In this document: one piece after another, positions 33,641 to 45,114 of the stretch | Layout: every line of letters starts with the position of its first letter | Position numbering within the stretch: the stretch's first letter is position 1 | NCBI GenBank assembly: GCA_028752905.1 | Contig: JAQNBH010000017.1 | Location: 34,691,364-34,755,363 of the forward strand | Direction: 5' to 3' | Length of the DNA: 64,000 nt | Origin: Cladorhizidae sp. MBARI D1340-BT2 | Taxonomy: Eukaryota > Porifera > Demospongiae > Poecilosclerida > Cladorhizidae | The notes under the pieces: model-generated | The model's input: only the letters and a program-made list of their open reading frames with translations | Databases searched by the model: none | Told to the model about the DNA's origin: nothing | Program-made: the position numbers and the translations under genes

Positions 33641-34585
33641 ATGAACAGATGTGGAGATGGTAGAGAGCATCCTGCTATAAGGTCTCGCACCACACTCGGA
33701 GATTCAATAGCCCTACTTAGTATCTCCACGAGAGAGATATACAGTAAAGGTTGGCTCTTACAAGAGCAACTAAACAATGCCAAGCTTGAAATGATGGCCA
33801 AAGAAGAGAAAGCCTTGAATTAGAAGACAGGTGGTTGCAGCTGGAAGAGATACACCATGAAGAGGACTACCAATGGAGAAAGGTCGAGGAGGACCATTGG
33901 GAGAACCTCCTAGCCAGCAAACAAAAACAGTCGGAGAGAAGCCAGTGGCAGAAAATGGCAGAGAAGCTCCCTACGTGGACTGATTCTGACCACCTAGCTG
34001 CCTACTTGCGACGTTTTGAAGATGTTATGGAGGATGCAGGAATAGGCGGGAAGGAGTGGCCAGCCAGACTAGTAGCCAAGCTATCAGCAAAGGAGCTAGT
34101 TTGCTATACCACGTCAGTGCCCAGGAAGGCAGCAAGGATATACTCCAAACTCAGGGAGGAGCTCTTGAAGGCATTGGGAATATCCATGGGAAAATCCCAG
34201 AAAGAATTCTGGACATAAAGGAAGAAGTTCTCAGACGCCTGGCTGGAAACTGCAAGATCCTTGGAGTACATGATGAATCGTATGATAGAAGGGTGTACCA
34301 CCACGAGGTAGCACCTTTAAATTTCTATCCCCAGACGACGCTGAATTCATCAGATTGAAGATGCCAACATCCTTTTTGGAGGCAGCCAACTTCACAGAGG
34401 ACCGCAAGCTGCCAGAAAGGAACGATACCAGCACAAGTCTGGACACAGCAGGATAGGGGGTGCCCTGAGAAAACAGAAGATAAGGACAAGAGCCCAAATC
34501 CAGCTCAACAACTCACCAAGTAAAGCACCATGGGCTCCAACCTGCCACAAGTGCGGGGGGAAATGGCTCAAGAATCATGCAGAGC
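33641..34585 (+). pseudogene. Gag of the complete LTR element (frameshifted)
   Basis: Frames 33641-33823 and 33835-34218 give a charged, helical Gag. LPTWTDSDHLAAYLRRFEDV followed by WPARLVAKLSAKE resembles Gag/SCAN-like capsid domains. A degenerate zinc knuckle CHKCGGKWLKNHAE is encoded at about 34541-34582, in a different frame from the preceding ORF. Frame breaks lie near 33823, 34218 and 34360. Confidence 0.7.
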
Positions 34586-34589
34586 TACC

Positions 34590-34900
34590 GTCAACATCAT
34601 CAATGCTGTTCCAGACATCACCATCAACGGAATGGTTGGTGAGCTCAAGGGTGATATGATAGTGGATACAGGTGCCAGTATTACAGTGGTAGGCAATAAG
34701 TTTGTGCAACCTCACCAATTGACAGGGCAGAAGATGTACGTAGAGGGGGTTGACGGGAAGTTACAGAAGTCCCCTAGCAAAGGTTTGGTTGGAGATGGGT
34801 GAATATAGTATGGAGAAGCTAGTCTTAGTTGCGTCAGATTGTCCAAATAGAATTCTTCTGGGTAGGGATCTGCAGCTGACAGACATCTCATTCAACTAGC
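34590..34900 (+). pseudogene. Aspartic protease of the complete LTR element
   Basis: The catalytic DTGAS is at 34665-34679 in the context GDMIVDTGASITVV. After a stop near 34801 the conserved NRILLGRDL (about 34848-34872) follows in another frame. It is a retropepsin-type domain located between the zinc knuckle and integrase. Confidence 0.8.
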
Positions 34901-35049
34901 TAAGGAGCATAAGAAAGCTCGCAGCATATTATTGGCCAGGGCTCAGCAGAAGCATGAGGAACAACCTGATTTAGAGGATACCTTAGCAGACCAGAAGTCT
35001 GAGGCCTCACCCACTCCTCCCACAGAATGTCTTTGACTTTGACGAAGAT

Positions 35050-36400
35050 TTGTTTGCCACTGATTCAGGTTGTGTCATCCTGGTGCAGACCACACCTGAT
35101 GGCACAGGCCAAACCCTGCCCATACCCAGCCTAGAGGCTGATAAGGCTGACTGCGCATTACTGCAGCAACAGCAGGCAGATGATCCCACTTTAGCTAACA
35201 TCTGTACACTAGCCAATCACAATCACAAGGGGTATTATTGGGGAAATGGTGTTCTACGTCAAGCTGAGATGGAGGAGTCTGGATTATTATCAGATAGAAT
35301 TGTTGTACCCACACCTAGGAGGAAAGAAATCCTCAAGATGGCACATAGTAATCGCCTTAGTGGCCATTTCTCTGTCAAGCATACCACTAAAGTCATACAA
35401 AATATTCACCTGGCCAGGTATGACTAAAGATATTCAGCACTGGTGCATGTCCTGCCCAGATAGCCAAAGAGCAACCAAGGCTGACCCTATTAGAGCTCCG
35501 TTGCAACCACCCTGTCATTACCACACCATTCACTATGATGGCATTTGACCTCGTCAGGCCATTACTTAGGACAGCTAGACGTAACAGATATTTGCTAACT
35601 TGTCTCTGCCTTAGTTTGAAGTGTACCCGGACGCGATCCCTCTCAAGAATGTCGATGCAGCTACAGTCGCCGAGGTTATGATGGACATATTTTCTCGCAC
35701 TGGTCTACCCGCTGAACTCACGGACCAGGGTCTGTAATTATAAGCAAGCTAATGAAGCAGGTCTGCAAACTTTGCTCAATCTCTCAACTACAAACCTAAC
35801 CCTACCATCCTCAAACAGATGGTGCCTTAGAGCGGTGGCACAGCTCCCTGAAGCATATGTTTAAGAAGTGTCAGGAAGGGAAATCTGAATGGAATCTTAT
35901 CCTCAAATATTTTTTATTCGCTTACAGGAATTCTCCACATACCAACACCGGGTTCTCACTGTTTGAGATCCTATATGGCAGATCACTGAGAAATCCCCTG
36001 GAGATTGTACATGAAGGCTGGTCTGATGGTCAGCTTTCTACATGCAGTCTAGTACGTGAACGACCCTGCCGATCACCTTACCACTTCCAGGGAGTTCTGC
36101 CAATGAGAAGAGCAGGCCAAGTGTGCAATGAAGACCCAGTATGACGGAAAATCACGAGCCAGAACCTTCAGGAAGGGGAGATAGTGTTGTCTAGGATACC
36201 GGAACTAAAGGGAAAGCTAGAAGACACTTGGGAAGGACCTTACAAGGTTATCAGAATCATTTCTGCAGTTACACTGGAAATCGCCATTCCGGAAAAATGC
36301 AGACTCAAGCAAGTAGTACATGTTAACCAGGTCAAACCCTGGATTACTTCCGAGGCGATCGTCCTACAAGTGGCGGTCACCCAGGATAAGGAAGAAGACT
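35050..36400 (+). pseudogene. Integrase of the complete LTR element, with GPY/F-type C-terminal domain
   Basis: The zinc-binding H-H-C-C module reads HSNRLSGHFS (35050-35427) and CMSCPDSQR (35246-35548, other frame). Core text includes NVDAATVAEVMMDIFSRTG and LTDQG near 35720, then HTNTGFSLFEILYGRS (35857-36144). The last part, EDTWEGPYKVIRIISAVTLE with HVNQVKPW, is a GPY/F-like domain (36184-36345). It is continuous in one frame (36184-36621) with the start of reverse transcriptase. That continuity is direct proof that integrase lies upstream of RT. Stops at about 35549 and 35737 show decay. Confidence 0.88.
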
Positions 36401-36429
36401 CTTCCAAAACCCAGACCAACCTCAACCTA

Positions 36430-37221
36430 CAGCAGTCCACACAGATCAAGGAGCTTCTGGACAAAAATTCTGATGTCGTCACCGAGACTCTTGGGAGAAC
36501 AGAGATGGTATGCCTGAAAATTGACACTGGCTCAGAGGCACCAAAATGCGGCTATCCATACGGAGTCCCTCCCGCCTGGAGTGAGCAGCTACGGACAGAG
36601 ATCATCTCGCTGGCATCCTGAAGTCATCATTTCACCTATGGTGCCCATCAGAAAGCCAGACAGCTCCGTGAGACTATGTCTCAATTTTAAGAAGGTGAAC
36701 GCTATTACAACGCCGGACCCTTACCAAATGCCCCAGATTGATAACATCCTAGCACCACAAATTGGCAATGCCAAATTCCTTATGAAAATGGACCTGAATA
36801 AAGGCTTTCATTAGATCCTTCTCAACCCGGTTAATCAGCCAAATACTGCCTTTTGTATACCATTGTATGCCATGGGGGGAGTGGGAATATACTGTTATGC
36901 CTTTCGGACTAAGAATACTCCCGCTATCTTTCAGAGACTGATGCATATATAGTAGTTGCTGACATCCCTGCATTCGCAAATGCATATATCGATGATGTGG
37001 TCATTTTTAGCCACACTTGGGAGGAGCGCCTAGTTCATATTGCTGAGGTTCTAGCCAGAATTAGACAGCACAGTCTTACCATAAAACCTAGTAAGTGCGC
37101 CTGGGGAGCTTCCAAGATCACGTTTTTAGGTGACATAGCAGGTGAAGGGCATATCTCTGTACCTGAATGCCGAGTCCAGAACCTCAAGGACTTCAACTAC
37201 CCAAATCTCAAACAGATCTAA
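36430..37221 (+). pseudogene. Ty3-type reverse transcriptase of the complete LTR element
   Basis: The start (LLDKNSDVVTETLG, PYGVPPAWSEQLRTEIISL) follows integrase in frame. After a frameshift come VRLCLNFKKVNAITTPDPYQ and FLMKMDLNKGFH (36521-36814). The catalytic motif YIDDVVIFS is at 36985-37011, with FLGDIAGEGHISVP downstream (36997-37221). A stop replaces the residue after GFH, and a further deletion lies near 36850-36960. Confidence 0.88.
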
Positions 37222-37230
37222 GAGCCAGCA

Positions 37231-37795
37231 TTGGGTACTACTGAAGACTCATACCCAACTACGCACCATTCGCATTTCCTCACGGAAGCAACGTGGAAGG
37301 CGGCGCCTGTCAATATTACTTGGTCAGATGCTATGTTGGATGAATTCCACTACTTGTGTCATGTTTTAGCTGATGCCTCTGCTTTAGTAGTCCCACAGGA
37401 CGATGACTCCTTCATACTTCAGACCAATGCTTCTGGGAAGGGGATCTCAGGCATCCTGAGCATCCTCAGAGAGGGAAAGGAGCTTCTGACTGGATTCTTT
37501 TCCAGAAAACTCACCAAGGTGGAGAGAAATTATGCGGCCGCCGAGCTGGAAGGGCTGGCCGTGATGGACTCCATTCTCCACTTCGAAATCTACCTGACTG
37601 GACAGCATTTCACAGTACAAACAGATCATCGAGCCCTAGCCTTCCTCAACACGGCGAAACATCTCTACCCAAGGCTTACCCGGTGGCGTCTGAAGTAGCA
37701 GCACTCCTCGTTTAACATCCGCTACCAGCCTGGAAAGGCCAATGCCAATGCAGATGCCATGTCAAGACAAGCGTGGTCGGACGACGTCAAAGGTC
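37231..37795 (+). pseudogene. RNase H of the complete LTR element
   Basis: The 37231-37698 frame reads SFILQTNASGKGISGIL, KVERNYAAAELEGLAVM and FTVQTDHRALAFL, the usual Ty3 RNase H order. The first catalytic Asp is replaced by Asn (QTNAS). After an in-frame TAG near 37696 the typical end YQPGKANANADAMSRQ follows. No integrase follows; the polypurine tract comes next. Confidence 0.88.
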
Positions 37796-37806
37796 TCATC
37801 AGGCTC

Positions 37807-37818
37807 AGGAGGGCGAGA
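37807..37818 (+). other. Polypurine tract
   Basis: AGGAGGGCGAGA lies directly before the 3' LTR start (TATCAGG, diverged from TGTCAGG). It would prime plus-strand DNA synthesis. Confidence 0.6.
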
Positions 37819-38120
37819 TATCAGGACTAGGCCAGACAGGAGTGATGTCACAGGATGACATCATCTAAAGACAGAGGCAGAAGCCTGCAGAACAATCACT
37901 ACCTAATTACACTCACACTCTAATTTGGAAATGGTTCCTTCTTAGAAAACTTAATTGACATTTTACTTCATTAGTATCTAAGTACTTATTGTATCTGTAC
38001 AGCTAGAGCTTAGTTCATTAGTTAAAGATAGAATGGTCCAATGTGTAAACATGTGTTGGCCACAAACAACGAGTGCAGCCTACACTTCAGTAGTGTGTGG
38101 CCAGTCTCTTCACTTACTCT
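37819..38120 (+). repeat. 3' LTR, left part
   Basis: Aligns with 33143-33455 of the 5' LTR up to GGCCAGTCT(C)TTCACTT, where homology stops at the piggyBac-like insertion. Confidence 0.88.
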
Positions 38121-38389
38121 AACTTTAACCATCCAACTTTCGCTTGCAGAGCTCTCTAAAAGAAACAAAAACAATAATCTTACCGTAATTTTAATTCCAT
38201 AAAATAGCCACCGTCGTACTCTATTTATGTACCAAATATTGTGACCGTATTGTGACCGTATGTTCCCAGTAGTATGTTCCCAGTAACCTAGGAATTTTTT
38301 TCTCAAAAGACCAAAAAAATCCACACTTTTGACGGTAGCAGAATGGACCAAAGGCTAAAAGACTAGAAGCTCGAGTTACTGGCGACGAT

Positions 38390-41060
38390 TTCGCCTTCTC
38401 CGAGGATTCTTCAAGTGAAGAAGGTGAAGGCGCATCCATGCATACCTAGGAGAGCGAAAATCCAGTCTTGCAGCCGTGGAATCGATCGCTACAGAGGTTC
38501 TATCGGCTGGACTGCTTCCTGATTGTAGTACTGAGGCCGATATTGACAATTAGCTCTCTGACAATGAAGGAAGTGACAGAGAAGTCAGCTCAGGCTTGTG
38601 AAGGTTGATAGCTATAGATTTAGGATTGCTAGTGTCCAAAGAACTAGATTTTTTTTTACACGGGTAACATGTGGGAATAATAATAATTTCCTTGGTACTT
38701 CCCAGACATAAATTTTATACTGTGAATATCTATCCATATGTGTGACAGATTTAATGATGGACACAAGCCAACCTTCTGTTCTGCTTCCTCCATCTCCAAT
38801 AACTGCTCTCTCTCCTCCAGTGAGACAACCATCACCTGTAGCTTGCATTCACCAGCTACTCACATTCTGTCACACACTCCTCCAGTGATAAGCAAGATCT
38901 TTGCGAATATCTTGCCGTCATCGTGCACCTAAAATTACTTTTTTGCCAGGTAGCACACCAATTAGACCACTCGCATGTGGTAGACAACGAGGTGAACATC
39001 GTGGTGGCCGATCAGTATCGAGAGGACCAATGATCTCTCCTTGTTGTTCTGATTCTACTGCCTCTGCTAGCTCTGTCCCTTCCACATCTGCTGTCCCTTC
39101 CACATCTGCTGTCCCTTCCACATCTGCTGTGCCTTCCACATCTGCTGTGCCTTCCACATCTGCTGTCCCTTCCACATCTGCTGTACCTTCCACATCTGCT
39201 GTCCCTTCCACATCTGCTGTGCCTTCCACATCTGCTGTCCCTTCCACATCTGCTGTCCCTTCCACATCTGCTGTCCCTTCCACATCTGCTGTCCCTTCCA
39301 CATCTGCTGTCCCTTCCACATCTGCTGTACCTTCCACATCTGCTGTGCCTTCCACATCTGCTGTGTCCCTTCCATATCTGCTGTACCTTCCACATCTGCT
39401 GTGCCTTCCACGTCTGCTGTCCCTTCCACATCTGCTGTGCCTTCCACATCTGCTGTCCCTTCCACATGTGCTGTTCCTCTTGGAACTTCTATTGGTTCTT
39501 TGGCTACTCCAGTAGGAGTTTGGAAAAAGCAAGAACCCTCGTATAGCAGCTACACCTACTCTATTACTCCCGGCCCAACATCGTGTGAGGTAACATCCAG
39601 TTCTTCAGCATGCGAACTTTTCTGTCGCTTTTTTTTATGAGGATGTGTGGCAGTTACTTGTAACAGAAACAAACCGTTAGGCTGCACAAAATCAACGTTT
39701 GACTCCACGACCTCGCCAGTGGAAAGATGTATGTATTGAGGAGATGAAGGTCTTTCTTGGAATGCTCATCTACACATGGGCATTCTGAGTTACCTCGGTT
39801 AGAGATGTACTGGTGTTCACAGGGCATACATCTGGAGACACCTGGCATCTCCAGTATCATGACACTGACAAGGTTTAGTCAGATATTCAGATTTTTACAT
39901 CTGTGTGACAGTCAGGCAGCCGCTGTACCTACTCAACCTGGACATGATCACCTTTTTAGGGTGAGACGATTGCTAGACCTAGTTGTAAGTAAGTTCCAGA
40001 CTGAGTACAACTTACATCAGCAAGTAGCGATCGATGAGGCAATGATCCCTTTCAAAGGTCGACTTGCCTTCAAGCAATATATGATGGAGAAGCCAACCAA
40101 GTGGGGGGTCAGGTCTGTTCTGGGGCTGATTCTACTAATGGGTATGTGTTCAAGTTCCAGATTTATACTGGAAAGGGCTTGGGTCCCACTGTTTCTACCT
40201 CAAATAATAACAGTTATTGGTCTCTGTACTAGAGTAGTATTAGAGTTGATGGAGGGGTTAGAATTCGGTGGCCATCAGGTATTCATTGACAACTTTTATT
40301 CCAGCTCAATCCTCTTTTTGATGCTTTCAACCGTCGAATGGCTTCTTGTGGGACTATGAGGCCTAACAGACGTACTTTTCCCAAAGAGCTTGTCACCAAG
40401 GCTTCCACAAGCAACAGAGGCTTCTATGATTACCAAGCCAATGACTAACTTTTGGCGTCGGTCTGGATTGACAAGAGGTGTATCTATTTCCTGTCTTCCT
40501 TCCACCCAGCAGAACCACCTGCAAGCGTGAAAAGGAAGAAGATTGATGGCAGCCAGGAAGATGTTGCTTGTCCTCCATGTTTAGTGGCCTATCAAGCTTT
40601 CATGTGAGGGGTGGACTGAGGTTACCAGTGGGAGCACTACTACAACATTGGCAGGCGGAGTAGGAAGTGGTGGAAGAGGGTTTTTGCCTACATTGTGTGG
40701 AGTGTTGCCCCCTGAACAGTTTATGTTTTGGACTCACATGTTCACCCATTGGAGCATGCTATACATGGGAGGAAAAAGCGAAAAATTTTTATGTTCTGCA
40801 AGGAAGTGGCCAATGAGCTAATAGGAAGCTTCTCCTCCAGACAGCGGCCTGGACGTCCACGCTCTGTGGATCACGATCATTTGGACAGGCTCAACAGAAC
40901 CCTGAACCACACACTGTGTAGTGTGTTTGGCTATTGGGGAAAATGAACCACATCCCCAATCGTCACCAGAGCCACATACAGTGTGAACACTGTCTGGTAG
41001 CCCTCTGCATCAACAAGGAGCGCAACTGCTGGAAAACATACCATGGCTCTGCTGACTAGC
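38390..41060 (+). pseudogene. piggyBac-type transposase with hexapeptide repeat insert
   Basis: This is a cut-and-paste DDE transposase. An acidic N-terminal region (SLAAVESIATEVLSAG, 38460-38520) is followed by an 18-bp array coding VPSTSA repeats (39073-39475). The DDE_Tnp_1_7 domain (39757-40359) shows LTRFSQIFRFLHLCDSQ, QVAIDEAMIPFKGRLAFKQY and VFIDNFYSS. The C-terminal cysteine finger CEHCLVALCINKERNCWKTY ends near 41055. Frame changes occur near 38930, 39362, 39780, 40150, 40360 and 40940, so it is inactive. Confidence 0.85.
39073..39475. repeat. 18-bp minisatellite inside the transposase frame
   Basis: About 22 copies of GTCCCTTCCACATCTGCT encode VPSTSA in the transposase direction. 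A 2-base insertion at about 39363 changes the frame. The long minus-strand frames over it are artefacts. Confidence 0.92.
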
Positions 41061-41151
41061 GCCGCTAACTTTTTGTAGTTTGTATTTTTTGTGTTATTTT
41101 ATGTTGTCTATTTGTTATCTATTTGTTGTCGTCCTGTTATGCGTTTATGTC

Positions 41152-41226
41152 TACACATTGTGTGTCCCACGTTGAAAGGACCATCATGTTGCTTTCAAAG
41201 CGCATGCATGGTCCGCACACAATGTG
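41152..41226. repeat. Imperfect palindrome downstream of the transposase
   Basis: ACACATTGTGTG (41152-41163) and CACACAATGTGT (41215-41226) are inverted, with GGACCATCATG / CATGCATGGTCC nested inside. Possibly a subterminal element of the piggyBac-like transposon or the hairpin of another repeat. Confidence 0.6.
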
Positions 41227-41576
41227 TAGTGTGACTGTGTTGTTTGTGTTTATGTGTGTCAGGCAATAGCCATACCTCCTTGTGGTATCTGATGGTAACG
41301 GGGAACATTAGTTCACTGGCTAAATGGCTGGCAGTTGTAATAAATAACTGTTTATTCAGTATCAGTATGAAAACAGCAGTAAACCAATATCGTAATTATA
41401 TTACAAAAAAATACATTCGTATAATGCCGTGTTGTTTGTTTTGAGTGGAGATAACAAGAAATAACAAATAATGAGTACATATATTCATATTATCTATACA
41501 GTTGTGCATTCACATTGTGCCCTAAAGTAACGGTGTTCAAGTTTGTAATTGCATAATCATATTCATGATTTGTGGT

Positions 41577-41690
41577 TGGTTGCTGAGCAACATAGTTTTG
41601 ACCACAATGTTTGTCAACACCTATGCTATCCCATTAACCATGGTTGCTATGGACTTTAGGGACTACTGATTTTTTATATGATACCTGGGT
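41577..41690. repeat. Dispersed repeat shared with 9056-9180
   Basis: ACCACAATGTTTGTCAACACC at about 41602, preceded by GTTGCTGAGCAAC, matches the copy next to the nad5 numt. Confidence 0.5.
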
Positions 41691-41738
41691 CCAATTTTGC
41701 ATAAATGTCGTGTAAATCCGACTGTGGCCGACTGTGAA

Positions 41739-41856
41739 AGAGATAACTCAACACTGACCTAGAAGCAGAGCTTGCCTCTATATAGAACAAGGGGAGACTC
41801 TGGTGGCAGCACACCGTAAAGGTGATTAAGGCACCACAACCCATCCAACCCTCACA
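41739..41856 (+). repeat. 3' LTR, right part
   Basis: From GAAAGAGATAACTCAACACT to CATCCAACCCTCACA it matches 33457-33572, with a small insertion (ACACCGTAAAGGTG). It is followed by the target duplication CCGAG. Confidence 0.9.
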
Positions 41857-42069
41857 CCGAGCAATAGTATTTTTCTAAAGTTCAACTGTGCTGTGTTGTT
41901 AGATAAAGGATTGTATACTTGGGAATGTTCGAACTAGCCGATGATGTCAATGTCGTGGAGACTGTTGGGGACTCTATTGGCCCAAAGAGAAGCATTTCCT
42001 CTCCATAATGCAACCAAGAGCCTTTGAAAAAGATTGATGAGTGAAGTATGAAGGGGGCTACGTGCCTAA

Positions 42070-42160
42070 CCTCTGAGAGAAGACAATTTCAAGTTGATTA
42101 TTGAGGTTATTGTAATGTCATTATGTCAAATGATAGTTTATTGAGTTTATTTAAGAGAAA
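42070..42160 (+). repeat. Penelope-type dispersed repeat, partial copy 6
   Basis: GAGAGAAGACAATTTCAAGTTG, ATTATTGAGGTTATTGTAATG and TTATGTCAAATGATAGTTTA correspond to the 3' half and tail of the family unit. Confidence 0.6.
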
Positions 42161-42264
42161 CTTGACTCTATTATTCACCAGCTGTTATCTAGTCATCTCA
42201 ACAAAAAAAATTATGTCGTTCATTTGAAAATATTGCCTCCATTCCTGTGTCACATGCTGTCAGT

Positions 42265-43360
42265 GTACAAACATGTGCTGACCATCCAAGTTATGCATAT
42301 ACACCTACACACATACACAAACATGTGCTGACCATCCAAGTTATGCATATATACCTACACACATACACAAGCATGTGCTGACCATCCAAGTTATGCATAT
42401 ACACCTACACACATACACAAGCATGTGCTGACCATCCAAGTTATGCATATACACCTACACACATACACAAGCATGTGCTGACCATCCAAGTTATGCATAT
42501 ACACCTACACACATACACAAGCATGTGCTGACCATCCAAGTTATGCATATACACCTACACACATACACAAGCATGTGCTGACCATCCAAGTTATGCATAT
42601 ACACCTACACACATACACAAACATGTGCTGACCATCTAAGTTATGCATATACACCTACACACATACACAAGCATGTGCTGACCATCCAAGTTATGCATAT
42701 ACACCTACACACATACACAAGCATGTGCTGAGCATCCAAGTTATGCATATACACCTACACACATATACAAGCATGTGCTGACCATCCAAGTTATGCATAT
42801 ATACCTACACACATACACAAGCATGTGCTGACCATCCAAGTTATGCATATACACCTACACACATACACAAGCATGTGCTGACCATCCAAGTTATGCATAT
42901 ACATCTACACACATACACAAGCATGTGCTGACCATCCAAGTTATGCATATACTGTATACCTACACACATACACAAGCATGTGCTGACCATCCAAGTTATG
43001 CATATACACCTACACACATACACAAGCATGTGCTGACCATCCAAGTTATGCATATACACCTACACACATACACAAGCATGTGCTGACCATCCAAGTTATG
43101 CATATACACCTACACACATACACAAACATGTGCTGACCATCCAAGTTATGCATATACACCTACACACATACACAAGCATGTGCTGACCATCCAAGTTATG
43201 CATATACACCTACACACATACACAAGCATGTGCTGACCATCCAAGTTATGCATATACACCTACACACATACACAAGCATGTGCTGACCATCCAAGTTATG
43301 CATATACACCTACACACCTACACAAGCATGTGCTGACCATATAGCCAGTCCAAGTTATGC
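42265..43360. repeat. 50-bp minisatellite, about 22 copies
   Basis: Unit GCATGTGCTGACCATCCAAG, TTATGCATATACACCTACAC, ACATACACAA. Copies are almost identical. One unit near 42955 carries a 5-base insertion (CTGTA). The short minus-strand frame over it is spurious. Confidence 0.95.
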
Positions 43361-43735
43361 ATAGAGTCCTAGACACATAACTAGATTGTCAGATTTTATG
43401 GCAGTTTAATGTTATGGCCACTTGTGGAGCTGCCAGATTCCCTGTGGAAATCTGCTTCCTGTCTGGGAGCCTCAACTTGTAAGTTCTGACGAGGCAAAAA
43501 TAATTACATTTGAACAGAACCTCTTTATATTCATGTCAGCGGAATATCCTCGGGGGGTTAAAGATTTTCTGGTGTGACTGACAAAAGGATAAATTTGCAG
43601 GGGGAAGTATTTGTGATGGTGTAGCCTAGTTTGGAAACCTTGGCCTAGTCTGGAAACCACACCTTCCTCTATTGCTCTTTGTCGTAGTTGGACAAATATC
43701 CAGTATTGACACAACCTTTCCTAGGATATCCAAGG
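43361..43735. other. Non-coding stretch between two minisatellites
   Basis: Nothing recognised. Confidence 0.4.
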
Positions 43736-43739
43736 ATAT

Positions 43740-44610
43740 CCCGAGACTATTCCAGGATGTTCGTCATCCTAGAATATCTCTGCCTTAGCCCTAGAATACC
43801 CCTAGCCTTAGCCCTAGAAGAATACCCCTAGCCCTAGAATATCCATAGCCCTAGCCCTAGAATACCCCTAGCCTTAGCTCTAGAATACCACTAGCCTCAG
43901 CCCTAGAAGACACCTACGTAGCCTTAGCCCTAGAATAATCTGAACATAGCCCTGGAATACCCCTCGCCCTAGAATACCCCTAGCCTTAGCCTTTAATCCT
44001 AGCCATAGCCCTAGAATACTCCTAGCCTTAGCCCTAGAATATCCCTAGGCTTAGCCCTAGAATACTCCTAGCCTTAGCCCTAGAATACCCCTAGGCTTAG
44101 CCCTAGAATACTCCTAGCCTTAGCCGTAGAAAAAAAATAGCCCTGGAATATCCTTTGCTAGCCCAAGAATACCCTAGCCTTAGCCTTTAGTCTTAGCCCT
44201 AGAATATCCTAGCCTTAGCCCTAGAAACCCCTAGCCTTAGCTTATAGTCTTAGCCCTAGAATACCCCTAGACCTACTATGTAGAATACCCCTAGCCTTAG
44301 CCCTAGAATACTCGCCTTAGCCCTAGAATACCCCTAGGCTTAGCCCTAGAATACTCCTAGCCTTAGCCGTAGAAAAAAATAGCCCTGGAATATCCTTTGC
44401 CCTAGCTCTAGAATACCCCTAGCCTTAGTCTTTAGTCTTAGCCCTAGAATATCCTAGCCTTAGCCCTAGAATACCCCAAGCCTTAGCTTATAGTCTTAGC
44501 CCTAGAATAACCTAGCCTTAGCCCTAGAATACCCCTAGCCCTACACCTAGAATACCCATAGCCATAGCCACAGAATAGCCAACCCTATAATACCTCTAGT
44601 CCAGGATCCA
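43740..44610. repeat. Degenerate CCCTAGAATACCCCTAGCCTTAG minisatellite
   Basis: Many imperfect 12- to 24-bp units built from TTAGCCCTAGAATACC and CCCTAGCC. Larger blocks (for example 43990-44230 and 44230-44500) are themselves duplicated. Confidence 0.9.
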
Positions 44611-45100
44611 TGTTGATAAGCTAACCACTCTCACTAGGCAGGGTTTCTCATGCAGGGATGGGAGAAAAGAGGGTGGGGGGGGGGGGGTGGATGCCACTCT
44701 AGGATCCCCCTCCCCAGACCAAACAAGCACATTATTATTAGCACGCAGCATGTAATTCGCCTATTTGTTGTTGTTGTGCACATAAGCCTGACATCTGGAA
44801 GCAATAAAATCCTACTCAATTTGCAGCGACAGGCAGCCAAGCAGTTGCCTTTGAGAAATGGCCCAGGCAAGCTTGGATATACTGGTAAGAATTCACCACG
44901 ATATATTTTATTATTATTTATTTATTTATTGAATTACACAAGGCTATGAACTCAGATTATCTCTACACTCCAGCCCTAAGCTTTCCAGCTTTCATTTTCT
45001 CATTAGCAAGGCCATAATACATGTACCTAGTGTTTAACTCAGACAAAAAAGTAACCATGCCTCTTGCTTTAACTCTTTGACAGTCAGCATGCGAATAATT
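44611..45100. other. Non-coding stretch with poly-G
   Basis: A G-rich run (about 14 G) lies at 44676-44690. No gene recognised. Confidence 0.4.
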
Positions 45101-45114
45101 ATTGCATCTCCATG

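Larger units (their letters stand above)
38121..41738 (+). mobile_element. piggyBac-like DNA transposon nested in the 3' LTR
   Basis: The insertion separates the two halves of the 3' LTR. It encodes a piggyBac-type transposase (38390-41060). A TTAA followed by CC occurs at the left junction (38133-38138), as expected for piggyBac, but no matching TTAA was found on the right. The right end also includes a copy of the repeat shared with 9056-9180, so the insertion may be compound. Borders are accurate to about 20 bases. Confidence 0.75.
33143..41856 (+). mobile_element. Complete degenerate Ty3-like LTR element, integrase before RT (Gmr1-type)
   Basis: The element is bounded by the 5-bp duplication CCGAG at 33138-33142 and 41857-41861, and by TGTCAGG ... 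CTCACA termini. In order it holds the 5' LTR, PBS, gag, protease, integrase, reverse transcriptase, RNase H, polypurine tract and 3' LTR. The 3' LTR is split by a piggyBac-like insertion (about 38120-41738). The order PR-IN-RT-RH with Ty3-type RT and a GPY/F-like integrase tail matches the Gmr1-like group. Internal stops and frameshifts, and clear differences between the LTRs, mark an old copy. Confidence 0.9.

Noticed and set aside
38918..39532. 204-codon minus-strand frame of VEGTAD repeats
   Set aside because: Reverse reading of the 18-bp array that belongs to the plus-strand piggyBac transposase relic.
41152..41226. Terminal inverted repeat of the piggyBac-like element
   Set aside because: Both arms lie on the same side of the transposase, so they form a local palindrome and cannot be the two ends.
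42265..43360. CRISPR-like regular repeat
   Set aside because: The 50-bp units follow each other without unique spacers, and the context is eukaryotic. It is a minisatellite.
43740..44610. Interstitial telomere-like sequence
   Set aside because: The units read CCCTAGAATACC/CCCTAGCC and not CCCTAA repeats. The CCCTA motif is coincidental.
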